A stretch of 64,000 bases of DNA, taken from NCBI GenBank assembly GCA_003290165.1, contig QNQO01000531.1, forward strand, positions 434,001 to 498,000. Direction: 5' to 3'. This stretch comes from Berberis thunbergii (taxonomy: Eukaryota; Streptophyta; Magnoliopsida; Ranunculales; Berberidaceae). The position numbers and the translations under genes were made by a program. The notes under the pieces were generated by a model. That model saw only the letters and a program-made list of their open reading frames with translations. It was not told the origin of the DNA and searched no databases. Shown here piece after piece: positions 21,544-34,675 of the stretch. Position 1 is the stretch's first letter, and every line of letters starts with the position of its first letter.

Positions 21544-24500
21544 AAGTTCATCACTGCAGATAGCCCCAATAAGGAATGGACGCTTGAAATAATGGAACGT
21601 GATACTCGTCATAAGGCAAAAAAACATGTTGGAGAAGCCTCAATGCAACTTTCTCACAAGGACTAGTTAGATCAAATGAAATAAAATATTAGTTCACTCA
21701 TTGGTCTTGTTGTTGGCATTGCTTGATAGCGAAGACCTTGTGTCACGCCCCGACCCGCCACGGGAATCGCAGTGTGCCGATGCGTGAACTAATTCGTAAT
21801 ACAAGCGGATCGTAACCGGCCACAACATCATAATATAACACATTATTGCCATGAGAATCAAACGGAAATAAAACTTCGATAAAATTTGAACAAAATAAGA
21901 GTATACGATTCGCCCCGCCAGAATCATAGCGACAAAAACAATATACACAAACATCTAGTATTTAACTAGATAATACAAAGGAAGCAAACACATACCCGTA
22001 CAGGGTGGACACGACCAAACAACACAAAATAGTCTACCGCTGGAAACTGGGCCTAAGCGCCACGATCAACAGGAACGCCAACACTGCCTGCACTCCAACA
22101 GAAGCACACCCCTTACGGGGTCAGCAAAGTACAAAGCTAGCTGGTGCGAGCGAACTAAATACAAATAACAGAATAATATACAGGAGAAATTCATGTCACA
22201 CAATAATGAATAAGTGAGTAATCCTAAATGCATGATCCATATAATGGAAAAGGTGTCCCTATACAGGTTCTAAAGTCTAAATCACACCGTGTCTCTAAGG
22301 ATAATATTTCTAAGTTCAAGCAACAACACAAACATTTCAGATTCACAATAACTACAATTTTACGAAATATGTCGGTCATTACAGGTGATTCAAACATGGT
22401 AACGATCAAGTGATGAAGACAAAGACTACCATAATTCTTCATTGCCTCCTAGGTATAGCAATCAAGTCGAAACCAAAAAAATTTTGTATAAGTGTCTCAT
22501 ATTGTAGGTATCCGCGTACCCTACGAATGTGTCTCACCCAAACACATGTCACAACGTGCACCAGTACCACTTCGGGTGGTTTGTATCCCAATGGAGTGTC
22601 ATCTGCCAGGATACAAACTTAAACATTCTGAACGAATGGCCTAACACGGCCAACCTAATACAAATCAAACTCATGAGCGATGGGAGGGAAAGTGAGTAAT
22701 CACCAAAACACGTCCTCTGGGACCCGTCCTACTGCACTTTCTAGTGGCAAGTGCATGCAGGAGCTCACCGCACCTCAGCAAGCTTACCACATGCAATAGC
22801 GTCCTCAATATTTGGTGCAAGTCGTCTCAAGCATCATCAAACTCACGATGCGAGCAAGCTCCTAAGCATCAGCACAACAAGCATTACAGCGGGGTAAAGA
22901 CACTTACACTAATATCAACATGCACATACTACGAGTTTGTACAGAATCAAATGTAACAGACGGGTAACCATAATCAGTTTGGCAATTTTCATAAATCCAC
23001 GACTACGCTAGGGTCCCAACATGACCCAATTCACCACAATAAATTCATTTGAGTCGAACTATCATACATGCTCAAGACTCGGCAATCTACGGTAAAATGC
23101 AACATACAAGTCCAATGCCATTACACCAAAGCCTAATCACACCCAAATTCAACCACTATTTTATTTCATTCGGGTATATCATGTTTTCAGAAAATCCAAT
23201 ACATAAATTCATTTCAAAAGAACCAACACAACAATCGAACTCTCCAAAACCCCAAAATTTCGAACTTGTATTCACTTATACACAATCGATGACATAATGT
23301 AAAATTAAATTCATGATTTAAAATAAATATTTCTCAAGGTAAATATTATAGTTACACTCACCTGAGCGGAATGGGTTTTCGGAACCCAAATCTTACCGGT
23401 CGAAGCTCCCGACTCGCAAAACAACAAATGTGGGACCAAAGAAATTTTTAAAACTGCAAGGCAAACTCAAAAGTGAGCAAACTAGCCAAAACTGAAAAAG
23501 GAAATAAATAACAATCGGCGCGTGACTGAAAGAAAAACTTACCGGCAAATTAAATTCGGCAAACACCCAAAATTCAGCAAAACTCACTGAAACCCACCCT
23601 ATTCCGATTTGATCACCTTCGAATAGCGCAATAGGCTGGAAATATGTCCAAGAACACTGAAATCACGAATTTGCAGCTCACCCACGCTCCCAAAGCCCGA
23701 ATTCACCCCGAAGAACCTTCCTAACGGACATGCATACTGATTTTTTTTTGAAATTCCGTCCAACCCTAAAATCACCCTTGCATGTGGGGTTTACAGGTTC
23801 CAAATGACCGCCACAAATGCCCCTGAAAGGGCTGATCAGAGATACGCAATCTGATCAGTCAAAGCCAGCACCGTTAAGCCCACACAATTTGAAATTTTCG
23901 ATTTTTAAAATGAAAAACTGAAGCAAGAAGGAGAGGGGAGAAAGAGGAAGAAAAATGATGAGGAAGAGATGGGTTTTGGGGGGGGGGGAAGAAATCGGAA
24001 ACCCACGCAAAAACTCACCGGAGAAGAAGAGGATCACTCCTTGTAAGAAAAAAAAAGAGAAAATAAGGAAGAAGGAGATGGGTTTTTTTCTTTTAAGGTT
24101 GGGTGGCTATGTGCCCCGACCAAATTTTTTAGTACACCCCCTCAAAATAGTTTTTTTTAATTACAGATATTACACCTTGTCACAAATTAAAAATCTCAAT
24201 GCTAGGATAAATCTAGTAGTGAGAGCATAAAATGTCTTTGATCCAACAAAAAAATCAGCGTGTGAGTAATTTTTCAAAAAACTATTATAAAAAAAAATAT
24301 TATTTTTAATTTGGACAACTTATTTTGCCTTAGTAGGCGTGGAAGCTATTTTTTGTTCATTTTAAAGAATATTGATATGCTTACCCTAACAAATTTCTTC
24401 TCTCACTCTTATTAACTTTTCTCACACCGCACCATACAACCCCCTTCTCTGACAATCCAAACACCAACTCTCTCTCTCTCTCCCTCACTTTCTCACTCTG

Positions 24501-24890
24501 TATTCTTTTATTCTTCTTCTTCACTTACTAACAATATGTTTTTCTATCTTTTCATATTCTTCTCTGATCTACTAGGGTAGGTGGTGGTAGTGGTTGTCTA
24601 TTGATATGGGAGATAAAGACGACAGAGGTGATATTTGTGATTGATTAATCAAAGGGTAGATGAAGTTGATGGTAGTTGTGGGTAATTGACAAAGAGGGGA
24701 AGGAGATGAGAGGAGGGAAAGTGGTGGCTGTTGTGGTGTTGGTCAAGATGAGATAAGAGAATACCTAAAATCTACTAATAAAAAACAACATACATTGATA
24801 AGGTGTTATCGATTCTAAAATTTGAAATCGATCGTACATTGTTGATTAATGGGTTTACAAAATTAGTTTTAAGGGTGAATAGAAAACTAT
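21544..24890. repeat. Segmental tandem duplication, copy 2 (interrupted by LTR)
   Basis: Copy 2 runs from 21544 to 21740 and resumes at about 24175 after the inserted LTR. The duplicated sequence continues to about 24890. Copy 1 gives the empty-site sequence (GCGAAGACCTTGGCACAAAT), confirming that the LTR is an insertion. Confidence 0.75.
21741..24174. mobile_element. 2.4-kb solo LTR, Ty3/gypsy-like
   Basis: The 2434-bp segment starts TGTCACGCCCCGACCCG, ends GATATTACA (TG...CA), and is flanked by a perfect 5-bp duplication CCTTG (21736-21740 and 24175-24179). There is no internal pair of direct repeats, so it is a single LTR. Termini of this kind and LTRs over 2 kb are typical of plant gypsy lineages such as Tekay/Del; lineage and strand are inferred. 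It has no credible ORF and includes homopolymers (G10 near 23978). It probably arose by LTR-LTR recombination. Confidence 0.8.
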
Positions 24891-25472
24891 GTATACGATT
24901 AGATGTTATCAATTTCTATATGTACAGTCAATATCATGTTTCAAAATCGATATTGGCTTGTCCTTACAATGCATTTATAGAGATCTTGTTCGACCAACAA
25001 TTGTGAAAATCTGTTTTTTCGATTCTATATTCAGAACTCATCATCTTCGAAATACAAATATTATAGCAATTTGACCTCTATTAATACAATCAGTCATGCA
25101 TTAAGTTCAAGCTTTTGAAAAATCACTCAAATAAGTATTTGTTTGTTTATAATCTTCCATCAAAGATGAAGAAAATATGGGTCTAGAGTTTTCTTTTTAT
25201 TCTTTGAGGGGAGAGAGAGAGAAATTGGTATTGGTGTTGGTGACATGAAAGAGAATGGGTATGCCCTGGTGTTTGTGTGGTTAAATTAGTAGGGTAGGAG
25301 AAAAAAAAAACCCATTATAAACACTAGGGTGAGAGTAACAATTCCCACTTAAGGAAAAATATATATATATATTTTTAAATTCTAGACCATTAGTTCTAAA
25401 TGCTAAACTAGTTGTAGTGGGGGGCAAAAGTTAAATAACCCTAAAAATAAAAAAAAATCATTTTTATATTAA
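24891..25472. other. Intergenic DNA
   Basis: AT-rich, with homopolymer A runs and a GAGA tract near 25210. No gene recognised. Confidence 0.5.
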
Positions 25473-26657
25473 GGGGGTGTATTGTATCTGGATTTTGTGG
25501 GCAATTTAATAAATTTCATGACTTCTGAAAATCCAAGTGTATTCAATTTGAATTTTAAAAAGTCCACAAAAGTCTAGGGGTATTCAATCAGGATTTTAAA
25601 AAGTCTTTCTGAAATCAACAAAGTTTAGGGGTATTCAATATGGATTTCAGAAAGTCCACAAAAGTTTTAGGGTAGTCAAAATATCATTCATATTTATGGA
25701 TTTGAAAAATCATGGATTCTCATGGACTTTGTAGTGTTAGGTATAAATAACAAAGTTCAATAGTTTGCCAGCCTCCTATCAAAGATTTCAACGTGAAAAA
25801 AAGTCTCCCAAAGTTCTTCCTTGTGCCAGCCGCGAAGAGGTTGGTTCCCATCCTCTTGTTTTCTCGATTCTTTTTCTATCTTTGCATAGTGTTCATAGTT
25901 GCATCGTTGATGATTTTGGATTAGGGTTTGGATTATTTTAGGGTCTATAAATCTGGAAGTTGTGTTACTTTGGAACTGAAGGATGAGGCTAATAGGTTTC
26001 CATACTTTGTTTCCATAGACATGAACTGAAGATGGTGAACAATTTGGGCGGCAATGATACTCTCGTCATGCTAAGGGGAGTCATTGACAAGGAGAGTGCC
26101 AATGCTATTTATGACCTTTTGTGATGGCTATTATATGGAAGGGTTTAGTTCAAAAATATCCTCATTGTTGCCGCCCCATTGTATATTGGCCTTCTTTTTC
26201 CAGCAAATAAATTCTCGCTTGGTCAAACTTGAGAGCTATATTTTCCCTTGCAGTCTAGCTTCCCATTCACCATCAGTTCGGTCTCTATATTCTTCTAACT
26301 TGGCAAGCTTTTTCAATCTGTTTTGTTGCCTATCAATGCAAACCTAAAGTTTACCATAGCGCTCCATGTTCTTTCTTTTTAGGTGACTCTTAAGCAATTT
26401 AAGCTTATTCCACAACACAAGCCAGGATGACCAGTACAATGAAGAGCTGCCCAACTAGTTTTTCCAAAATCAATGAAATCGCTATCTTACAACTAGCATA
26501 CTCAACAAGAGCTTAATTTTAGGGTTTATAAATCGCTGGATTAAATATATATAGTATATTTGGTTGGATCATTATGGCTTACAATCCCTTGCATATATGT
26601 TTTTGACGCCGGTTATCTTCTCAGGTATGTTTTTGATGGTTAATTGGATCATATATG

Positions 26658-26658
<1 letters not shown>

Positions 26659-26695
<37 letters not shown>
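26659..26695. repeat. (TA)n microsatellite
   Basis: About 18 TA dinucleotides in a row inside the Harbinger element, upstream of its Myb-like ORF. Confidence 0.95.
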
Positions 26696-26698
<3 letters not shown>

Positions 26699-27099
26699 AT
26701 TTTGCTATAGTTGGTTGCATATGACTAGATTTATAGTTGGTTTTGACTTCCATGTGTTTGGATCATGATTGGACCATATAATTAGTTGATCATGGTTGGA
26801 TCATGTATGTTTGTATATAAACTGTAATCTCTTAGAGTAAATATCCTACTACATGTCTTCATTAGAGGTTGAACAATAGTCATATGAATTCATTAGAGGT
26901 TAAACAATAGTCATAAAACTTTCATCAAATTCTAATTAGATATGACATATAGCATATAGGCATAACCATACATGCTTCATGTAGTGATGATAGATTAGCT
27001 TCATGCATGTAGTGATCATATAGAGGAATGAAACTACTTTCGAGTTGTGTCATACAGTAGCATATATTTGCTTCATAAAATACCTGTTGTAATATATAG

Positions 27100-27941
27100 A
27101 TGGGAGATTCACAAGGTAACGGTAAACGAAAAGATTATAAAACTTGGACCGCGGAAGAGAGCAATGCTTTGCCCCAGCTCATGGTTGAAGGCGCCATGCT
27201 TGGGTTCAGGGATATTAATGGTGTTATAAGTAAAACAACTGTAGAGGCAAAGTTACTTCCAAAACTTAAGGAGAAAATTAGTAAGGAGATAACTTATAGC
27301 CAGTATCAAAGCCGAGTGAAATGGTTTAAGAAGCAATACAACAATTACTCTCAGCTTATGAACCACAATTCTGGGTTTGGATGGGACCTGATCACAAAGA
27401 GATTCACTGCGCCTGATGAAGTATGGGCAGACTATTTGAAGGTGGGTTAAATATCTTGAACTTTTATTCTATTTTACAGCATAATTTTTTTGACTCTTTA
27501 ACATATTAACTTTCTTTATATTTTGAATCTTTTTTTCAGTCACATCCAGCGCATGCGCACTTTCAGTCAGAAACTTTTGCAGACTATGAGGATTTGAAGA
27601 TTGCAGTTGGTAATGGAACTGCAACTGGGATGGGGTCAATAGGTCTAGGTGATGATCCAGATGCCACAACATATGATGAAGAAGGAAATGGATCTTGGGA
27701 ATTTGGTGGCATGGATGACTTGGTCTTTGATCAAGACAACAATGCATTTGTGCAAACTGAAAATGCAAATGATGCACCACAAAGCAGAGCTCATGGCAAA
27801 ATAAGTAGAGCTGATTATGAACAAAGTAGCAACTCAAAAAGGGTAGCTACTCAAGCTATAGTTCTGGAAAACTTATCAAGTGGCTTTGGTGAAATTGTCA
27901 CCAATTTTAAAACAATTTGTGGCATAATGGAAAATAGATAA
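27100..27941 (+). CDS. PIF/Harbinger Myb/SANT-like protein (intact)
   Basis: Two exons, 27100-27441 and 27540-27941, join in frame (GT at 27442, AG at 27538-27539) to a 247-aa protein. The N-terminal half is a Myb/SANT-like DNA-binding domain of the type found in plant Harbinger ORF1 and its host relatives (KTWTAEESNALPQLMVEGA at residues 13-31, then KISKEITYSQYQSRVKWFK and FGWD). The C-terminal half is acidic and ends in a short helical region (VLENLSSGFGEIVTNFKTI). In related elements this protein partners the transposase for nuclear import and TIR binding. No stops or frameshifts were found, unlike the neighbouring transposase. The start is the first ATG in frame after AT-rich leader. Confidence 0.82.
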
Positions 27942-28507
27942 TCAACGAATGTTGGATTGCTATTCAAGAGACCCCAGGATTGAATAATGGTGCTCAGTTT
28001 TTTGCGCTTAGTTTTCTTAACACTAAAACAAAACAAGACACCTTCTTGAAGATGAGTCCAGACTAAAGACTTGACTGGATCACTTGGGCACAAAGGGATG
28101 CATAAAGCTAATAAGCTATGGCCATTTGGATTTTAATGCATAAGGCTAAATACTGTGTGTTGATTTCATTTTGCAAATGATGATTTTTAATTTGGTTGTG
28201 TTGAATGATTTGATTTTGTTGAGTGTTGGATTGCAATTTTTCATGTCATTACCTGCCTGGTTATCTTTTTTTTTGTCAGATACATGTCTTGTTCTCTAAT
28301 GTCTAATATATTTGGTTTGTTAGAGGATATGATCATTCTTTGATAACGCCATGTCTCTATCTCTGTATAGCTTAATTTGAGATGTGTTCTAGGTACCTAA
28401 GTATCTAGGGAAGCAAGGGTGCTTCATCTGTTTTAGTCCTTAACAATTCATTGCATTCAAATAGGCGATTATTATGAATATATAATGACCTTGTTCAGGT
28501 ACTTGCT

Positions 28508-29998
28508 TTGATAGCAATATGTGAAATGGATATGTATGGAGTTGATGAACAGGATGAAGAGATTTACAAGGCCATGAGAATTTTATTAACGACAATACAA
28601 GCAGTGATTTATGTGTTATATAATCTTGTGCCCAATATAAGTGATGAACGTATTAGACGTCCATTGACTCGACGATCGGTGACATCAAATGGATACATAT
28701 ACATGAATAAGTTATTGGATGGAGACCCACATATCTTTTGAGATGTCTACAGAATGTATCCTGAAGTGTTTCAAAAATTATGTGTCATCATACAAGAGAA
28801 AACACTTCTACGGAGTACTAGATTTATTTGTGTTGAAGAAATGTTTGCGACCTTTTTATTAGTTGTCGGTCAAAACAATCGATCTAGTGAACCTCGAATG
28901 GTATTCGAGCGATCTCATTTCACTGTTAGCAGAAGTTTCAACAAAATCTTGAAGAGCTTGAATACAATATCTCCAGTGTTCATGGCTAAACCACCGCTAC
29001 CTGATACCACACCACCTAACATAAGAGAAAGTACAAGTTTTATCATTTCTTTAAGGTACGCAATGTAAGTTTTATAGCAAATATTTATATCACTGTATTG
29101 CTTTAATATTGGTTCTTTTCTTCTTTTTGTACATATGTTGTAATTATTTTTCTTTTTTCTCAGGAATGTATTGAAGCTATTGATGGCACACATATTCCTG
29201 CAACAGTTGTTGGACGTGAGGTCAGTAGATTCAGGAACCATCATGGAAAATTATCACAAAATGTTTTAGCAGCTTGCAACTTTAATTTACAATTCATATA
29301 TGTGCTTAGTGGATGGGAGGGTTCTGCTCATGATTCGAAAGTGTTAAATGATGCTATTTCTAGACGAAATGGACTCAAAATACCATAAGGTATAATTTTA
29401 CGTGCATTAAAAATGCAGCAAACTTATTGAATTTTATACCATATAGTATAAAGTACAAACATACTAATTGCACATTTTTTTATGATCATGTAAATATTAC
29501 TTTGGAGACTGTGGATTTCCCAACCGACATCGATTTTTAGCTCCATTTCGTGGCACTCGATATCATCTCAAAGATTTTGGCGGTCCAGGAAACCATCCTG
29601 TCAACGCAATTGAGTTATTTAATCTTCGTCATGCTTCATTGAGGAACGTAATTGAGAGAATATTTTGAATATTCAAGCCGCGGTTTACAATTTTCAAATC
29701 AGCACCACCATTTCCTTACAAGACACAAGCGGAGCTTGTTTTGGCATGTGCAGGATTGCATAATTTTCTTCGACAAGAATGTCGTTCAGATGAATTTCCT
29801 CCTGAGCCAGAAAATGATCTGGTAGAGAATGATGAAGATAATTTTGAATGGGATGATATTCAAACCCAATAGCAGCAAAGAGAAAATGCTAATCAATGGA
29901 GAATGAGTATTGCTAATCAAATGTGGACAGCAGCTCAAGCAAACATCAACGTTGCTAACAATGATAATGAAGAAAGTGACCATGAAGGAGAAGAATGA
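28508..29998 (+). pseudogene. PIF/Harbinger DDE transposase, inactivated
   Basis: Homology runs from an N-terminal leader through a helix-turn-helix-like region (FQKLCVIIQEKTLL) into the DDE_4-type nuclease: AIDGTHIPA (first D, about 29175), LSGWEGSAHDSKV (second D, about 29320), and LRHASLRNVIERIF (E, about 29630-29665). Lesions seen: TGA at 28739-28741; a one-base deletion near 29036, just before the intron (29056-29163, GT-AG); TAA near 29388 at the second intron; a likely lost acceptor near 29493; and TGA within ERIF-IFK near 29667. Several of these are single transitions, as expected after silencing and methylation. No functional transposase can be produced. Confidence 0.9.
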
Positions 29999-30351
29999 TC
30001 ATAATACAATTTTATGGACATTTACTTCTTATTTAAATATGCTAATTAACGACCTTTTCTTTTTCTAGTTTTTTTAGCACATGTATCTCTATTTTATGGA
30101 CTTTTTTTTGTTTCATCACTATTTACCAACTTCTTTTTTATCTTGCAAATAATTAGAAATCTGTAAAAGTCGTTCATACAAAGTCTGTGGATTTTCATAA
30201 ATCTCTAGAAAGTCTGTAACAAAAGTCTATGGATTTAAGAAATCAGCAGAAGTCCGTGGACAATTTAAAGAGTGTGTGGACAATTTAAAGAGTCCGTAGA
30301 CTTTTCAAATTATTTATCAATTCCATAAGAATCCATATACAATACACTCCC

Positions 30352-33199
30352 GTAAAAAGAAGTTAATTTATGATACTACCCAAACAAATAGTTAATTAAA
30401 GGTTACCTCCTATTGATATTGTATTGCAATTTCCCCTTTGAGTAGCGAACAATGTGGCTTGATTGTTACTGCAAAGTTTTGATGACTAAAATACCCCTAT
30501 AATCCAAGGGTGGAGATTAAAATTCTGTATCTTGAGCAACACATATTAAGTATCTCAAGGCAACATTAAGTGTAAAATGTAAATCAAACATAATTCGAAT
30601 CCCAATGAAAATACAATGGCTTAATAATTATATTAAAAAATAAACACCTTCTTCCCCAACCCACCCAACTCCAACAACACCTCCACCACCATCATCTGTA
30701 TTGAACTAACCCACCCACCCAATCTCAACACCAACCTCACCTAATCTCAATACCAACATCACCACCACGAACAATGAAGCAACCCACTTACTAATCTCAA
30801 TACAAACATCACCACCACCTATAATGAAGCAACCCACCATCCACGGAGCTATGGCGATGGTGAGGTGAATTAGGGGTGCGAGGTGGGGTGACTAAGTTCA
30901 AGGCAGATGGTAACGAGGTGAGTTGTGGGTGGAATAGGTAGCAATGGTAAGATGATGGTGGTGAGGATTTTGCTACGTACTCACCGCTTTTGCCTCCCTC
31001 GTTCCTGATATGTCTTTGACAATGAAAAAAAGAGAGATGAAAGTCTAGTCAAAATATATATTCAAAATGAAAAGCCATAATCTTCATTCACTTGGAACAT
31101 CCTTCTCGTTTTGATCTCCGACACAGATTTAGTGATGGATAAGCAAGCGACATCCAATGAAAGTTGCTTGTATCCTTGTGCGGGGGAAAGCCAAGAGTAC
31201 ATACACAGATCAAGTGATTGCATGATGATCCCGTCCCCAATGCCCGAAACATCGGGTTAGATTGAGATGAGCACAATCAGATAAAAATAGCGGTGACTAC
31301 GCGGCTAGCCCAGTGCGATGTCTCGAGGAGTCTAAAAAGAGAAAGTGTTCAGAGAGGCCACGACATAGTCTTATACTCTTGGATCGTAGGACTAAGCAAA
31401 ATCTTTGATTGGAGGAATGGGCATAATAAAACTCCATTGATGGGGGTCTCAAAAATTGTTTGTGGCAAATAGAAGTGAGCTAGAAAGGGTAAGGTAGGTA
31501 AAAAGAGTGGGACCTATCTATGGCTAACTCAAAAAATATTAGATGGGATGTAACTCTGGATGCACTAAAGCATCACATGCTTGGTTTGATAAATTTTCGA
31601 CAATAATCTGTCTACAAATTCAACCATGTCCTGCCAGAGTAACATTATTTCCCTAGCATCAGTACTTCCATAAAAAAAAAGCTAGATTCATCATTGAACC
31701 ATTCGTTACCACCCTTGTCATACGGCTAAACCCTAAGGGCATAATCATGTAGAGCAATAGGGGTTGGATAAGGAGTTTGTTGCTACTCTCGTTCCATTTC
31801 CTTTTGAAAACTCAATGAAAGGTTCGACCAACAAAATAGAAGGACAACAACGAACATGTGAACCCTTTCGACTTTTTATTCTTTTGCTTCACATAGCTTT
31901 TCGTCTCCTTGATAGCTTGAAGTTCTCCACAAGTATGAAAAGTTGGAGGTGTTCTCCCATTGTTCTCTCTTTAAGAACAAAAATATTTTGAGCAATGTTT
32001 ATTGGAGGAGGTGTAAGACAACTCTTATTGTAGCTGAAGGGGCTGGGAGAAAGGGCTAGGCTCATGCATTCAATGGTTTTCGATGTATGATCGATGGCGG
32101 GTGGCATGGAACGACAACAGAGTAAAACTGAGCTGGTCACTCGACAGTAGATGTTTCCGAATCAAATATCTCATTTACGTGCAGGGTAGGTTTATAAACT
32201 AGGGCTGGAGGTGGGGCGACCCAGTTCGAGGGAAGTAATGGCAAGGTTAGTTGTGGGTAGAGGTGGTGGTAGAGGAAAAGATGGTGTCAGATAAGGTGTT
32301 TTTCCTCGCCATATATCTATTTGGAGATACGCAACATTTTAATATTTCAAGCCCCGTTCATTGTTTGCCTCAAGATACAAGTTATCATTTGCTTGAAACC
32401 AACTCTCAATTTTAGTCGGTTGATCGTCTGAGGGTACTTTTGTTTTGAAAATGTGATCCATTTGAAAATGACACGCGTATTAATGGTCAAGCTACATGGA
32501 CCACTAGTCTAGGGAGAAACTGCAATACAAGATGAATTAGGGGGGTGACCTTTATTTAGCTATTTTTTGGGGTATCATAAATTAACCAAAAAACCCATCA
32601 TGAATTTCATCATCTAGTGGTTTTATTTTTCCCATCATCTCTTTAGACTTTTTCCTTTCCATTTTTTTAGTTATTACCAACCAAAACATTCATCAAACTT
32701 GCGGTAAATAAGATTCATCTCTTGTTAGAGGGTTGATTTAGGATCAATTTCCATCATCTTTCGATATGTTTGATTGGTTATTAAAAACTTTATTGTATGA
32801 TTAGACATATTATAATAATGTATCGTTGTTGTTTATGATGTGGGAGATGTAGTTACATCTCATTGAAGATGTAAAGTGAGATTACAAGTGTAGAACACAT
32901 GATTTCTTCCCTACATCAAACCCATGTCGAAACCTATTAAGCCCTTGTGTGTGGGTGCAAGAGGTGCACAAAACTAACTTTTGAATGCAAATATTTTCAT
33001 TTTTGCACTAATCATCCAAGCTACACATTGCATTTTGGAAATGCTCAACAATAGAAAGAAAACAAATGATTTGATTATTTGGTATCCTAGAGAGAATGGT
33101 TGAGAAGGATTGAAAAGATGCCTCTTCACACAAATGACAAAACCCTAACCCTGTAATTTAAAAAGAAAAAAGAAAAAAGAAAAATTCACTACTGATGGT
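30352..33199. other. Intergenic DNA with minor repeats, no gene
   Basis: No open frame resembles a known protein. A G/T-rich phrase of about 60 bp (GAGGTGGGG-GAC...GAGTTGTGGGT) near 30870-30930 recurs diverged near 32208-32260. Pyrimidine- and A-rich tracts occupy the rest. Nothing else recognised. Confidence 0.5.
30741..30838. repeat. 50-bp tandem repeat, two copies
   Basis: CTAATCTCAATACAAACATC-type units start at 30741 and 30791, each ending in AATGAAGCAACCCAC. Confidence 0.75.
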
Positions 33200-34224
33200 G
33201 TGGTTGAAGGGAAATTCTAGCTGGCCTGGGAGGCGCGCCTGGGTCGCTGCCTGGGAGGCTCCCTGGCACGCGCCTGGGTGGCTGCAAGGCACGTGAATGA
33301 AGGAAATTGGGCGGGGTTTCAGCCGCCAAAAAATTTGGGAAAATTTCGATTTCAACTTTGAAAGGTTTATGAGATCTAGGTTTATACTCCCCATCGAAGA
33401 AGAAAACCTTCCCTTCCCTTCCCTGCCCTTCCATTCCTTCCACCGCAAACCGATCTTCTCCTATCTGAAAATCAACCCCCCTGCCACGCCGCCCTCTTCC
33501 CTCCTTTGAACTCTCTGTAAATCGAGAAGAAGAAAGTACAAGAGATTGAAAAAACGAGAGACTCTCTGTAAACACCTCTTCTCTTCGAGATAGGTTTCAG
33601 AGATTGGTTTGGTTTGATTTATCGAGAAAAAAAATCGAGAACAAGAAGAAGTTTTTGGAGGGAGTTTCAGCAACCAATCACATTTTCCCTTATTTCACTT
33701 TTCGTTTTGGTTTTTGGCTCCAAACAACAAACAAGAAACCAGAGAACAAGTTCCCTCGAACAAGAAGTCCCCATTCGATCTTCAAGCCATCTCTCAAAAT
33801 TACAAAGGTAAGTGCCTCATTCATTTACTGTTGATTTCTTCTTATGGGTTTCTAGATCTAGGGTTTATACTCATTTTTCGTGTTGATTTCAAAGGGTGGG
33901 GTTCTAGATCTAGATCTAGGGTTTCTGATTTTGACTCATTTGACAAACAAAATATGTTTTGAAATGTCGAAATAGAAATACAAAAACTGATTTTTACGAA
34001 ATTGGAAGGGATGGGTTTTCTACTCCCATTTTTCTACTGATTTTCTACTCCGAAAGTTCTGAATTATAAACTGAAATTGCTTTTTTAATTTCATTTCATT
34101 GTGTGGATGGGTTTTCGAATTTATGTTCTTCAATTTGTGAATATGCGTTTTACTTAAATTTCTTCAATTCAATGACCCTTTTGTTGTTTTTGATTAATTT
34201 GGGTTTTTTTTTTTTTTTTTTGAG

Positions 34225-34675
34225 ATGGTGGTAAAAATCCTATCTTTCAAGAAAAGTTTGTGTTCCCTCTCATTGAAGGTCTCAGAGAGCTTAATGTTCA
34301 TGTATGGAACATCAATACTTTAACCTGTGATGACTTCATTGGCAGTGGGTGGGAAGTAAGTTTTTGATCTTGTTTAATGAACCACAATAGATTCACTTAG
34401 AGACCCTTTTGAGGTTTTCTTCTTTGGGTTTCAATTTGAAGTTGATAAGTTGGTTCTTGTGTTCCTAGGGTTCAACTTCAAAAGGTAATTTCTCAAGGTT
34501 TTGATGACACCCCATGGTCAATTCAGACTAAAATTGGCAGGTAAGGAAGTCAAGAACAAAAAATTTAGATAAGGTTTGATCAATCAAGATTATTGAATGT
34601 CTGAAATTACTTTGTTCTTTAATTTGCAGATTCTCGGGTGAAGTTCGCCTTATAATGCATTATGCAAATGCTAAA
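34225..34675 (+). pseudogene. Captured C2-domain protein exons (left arm)
   Basis: Three exons with intact splice sites: 34225-34355 (GGKNPIFQEKFVFPLIEG, then HVWNINTLTCDDFIGSG), 34469-34540 (VQLQKVISQGFDD then PWSIQTKIG) and 34630-34675 (FSGEVRLIMHYANAK). They match the second half of a single C2 domain of small plant C2 proteins (elicitor-responsive/SRC2-like), which bind phospholipid in a calcium-dependent way. The first half of the domain, with the first calcium-binding loop, is missing. A proline-rich tail (VAPLAPPYGAPPQV) seems to follow near 34795. No complete protein could result. Confidence 0.8.

Larger units (their letters stand above)
25473..30351 (+). mobile_element. PIF/Harbinger DNA transposon
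   Basis: The 4.9-kb element has inverted termini GGGGGTGTATTGTATCTGG (left) and the complement of GGGAGTGTATTGTATATGG (right), the PIF/Harbinger type. Subterminal repeats of AAGTCCACAAAAGT and GGGGTATTCAAT (left) and AGTCTGTGGA-like units (right) lie inside. Both ends are next to TTAA/GTAA, compatible with a TTA/TAA target, but the two sides are not an exact duplication. It carries the usual pair of genes in the usual order: a Myb/SANT-like ORF and a DDE transposase. Confidence 0.9.

Noticed and set aside
23955..24230. 91-aa basic ORF inside the solo LTR
   Set aside because: Lys/Arg-rich because of purine runs, and it crosses the LTR end; not a gene.
30470..32470. Possible diverged inverted repeats (GTATCTCAAGGCAA-like ends) suggesting another DNA transposon
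   Set aside because: Only short scattered matches, no target duplication and no coding content; not enough to call an element.
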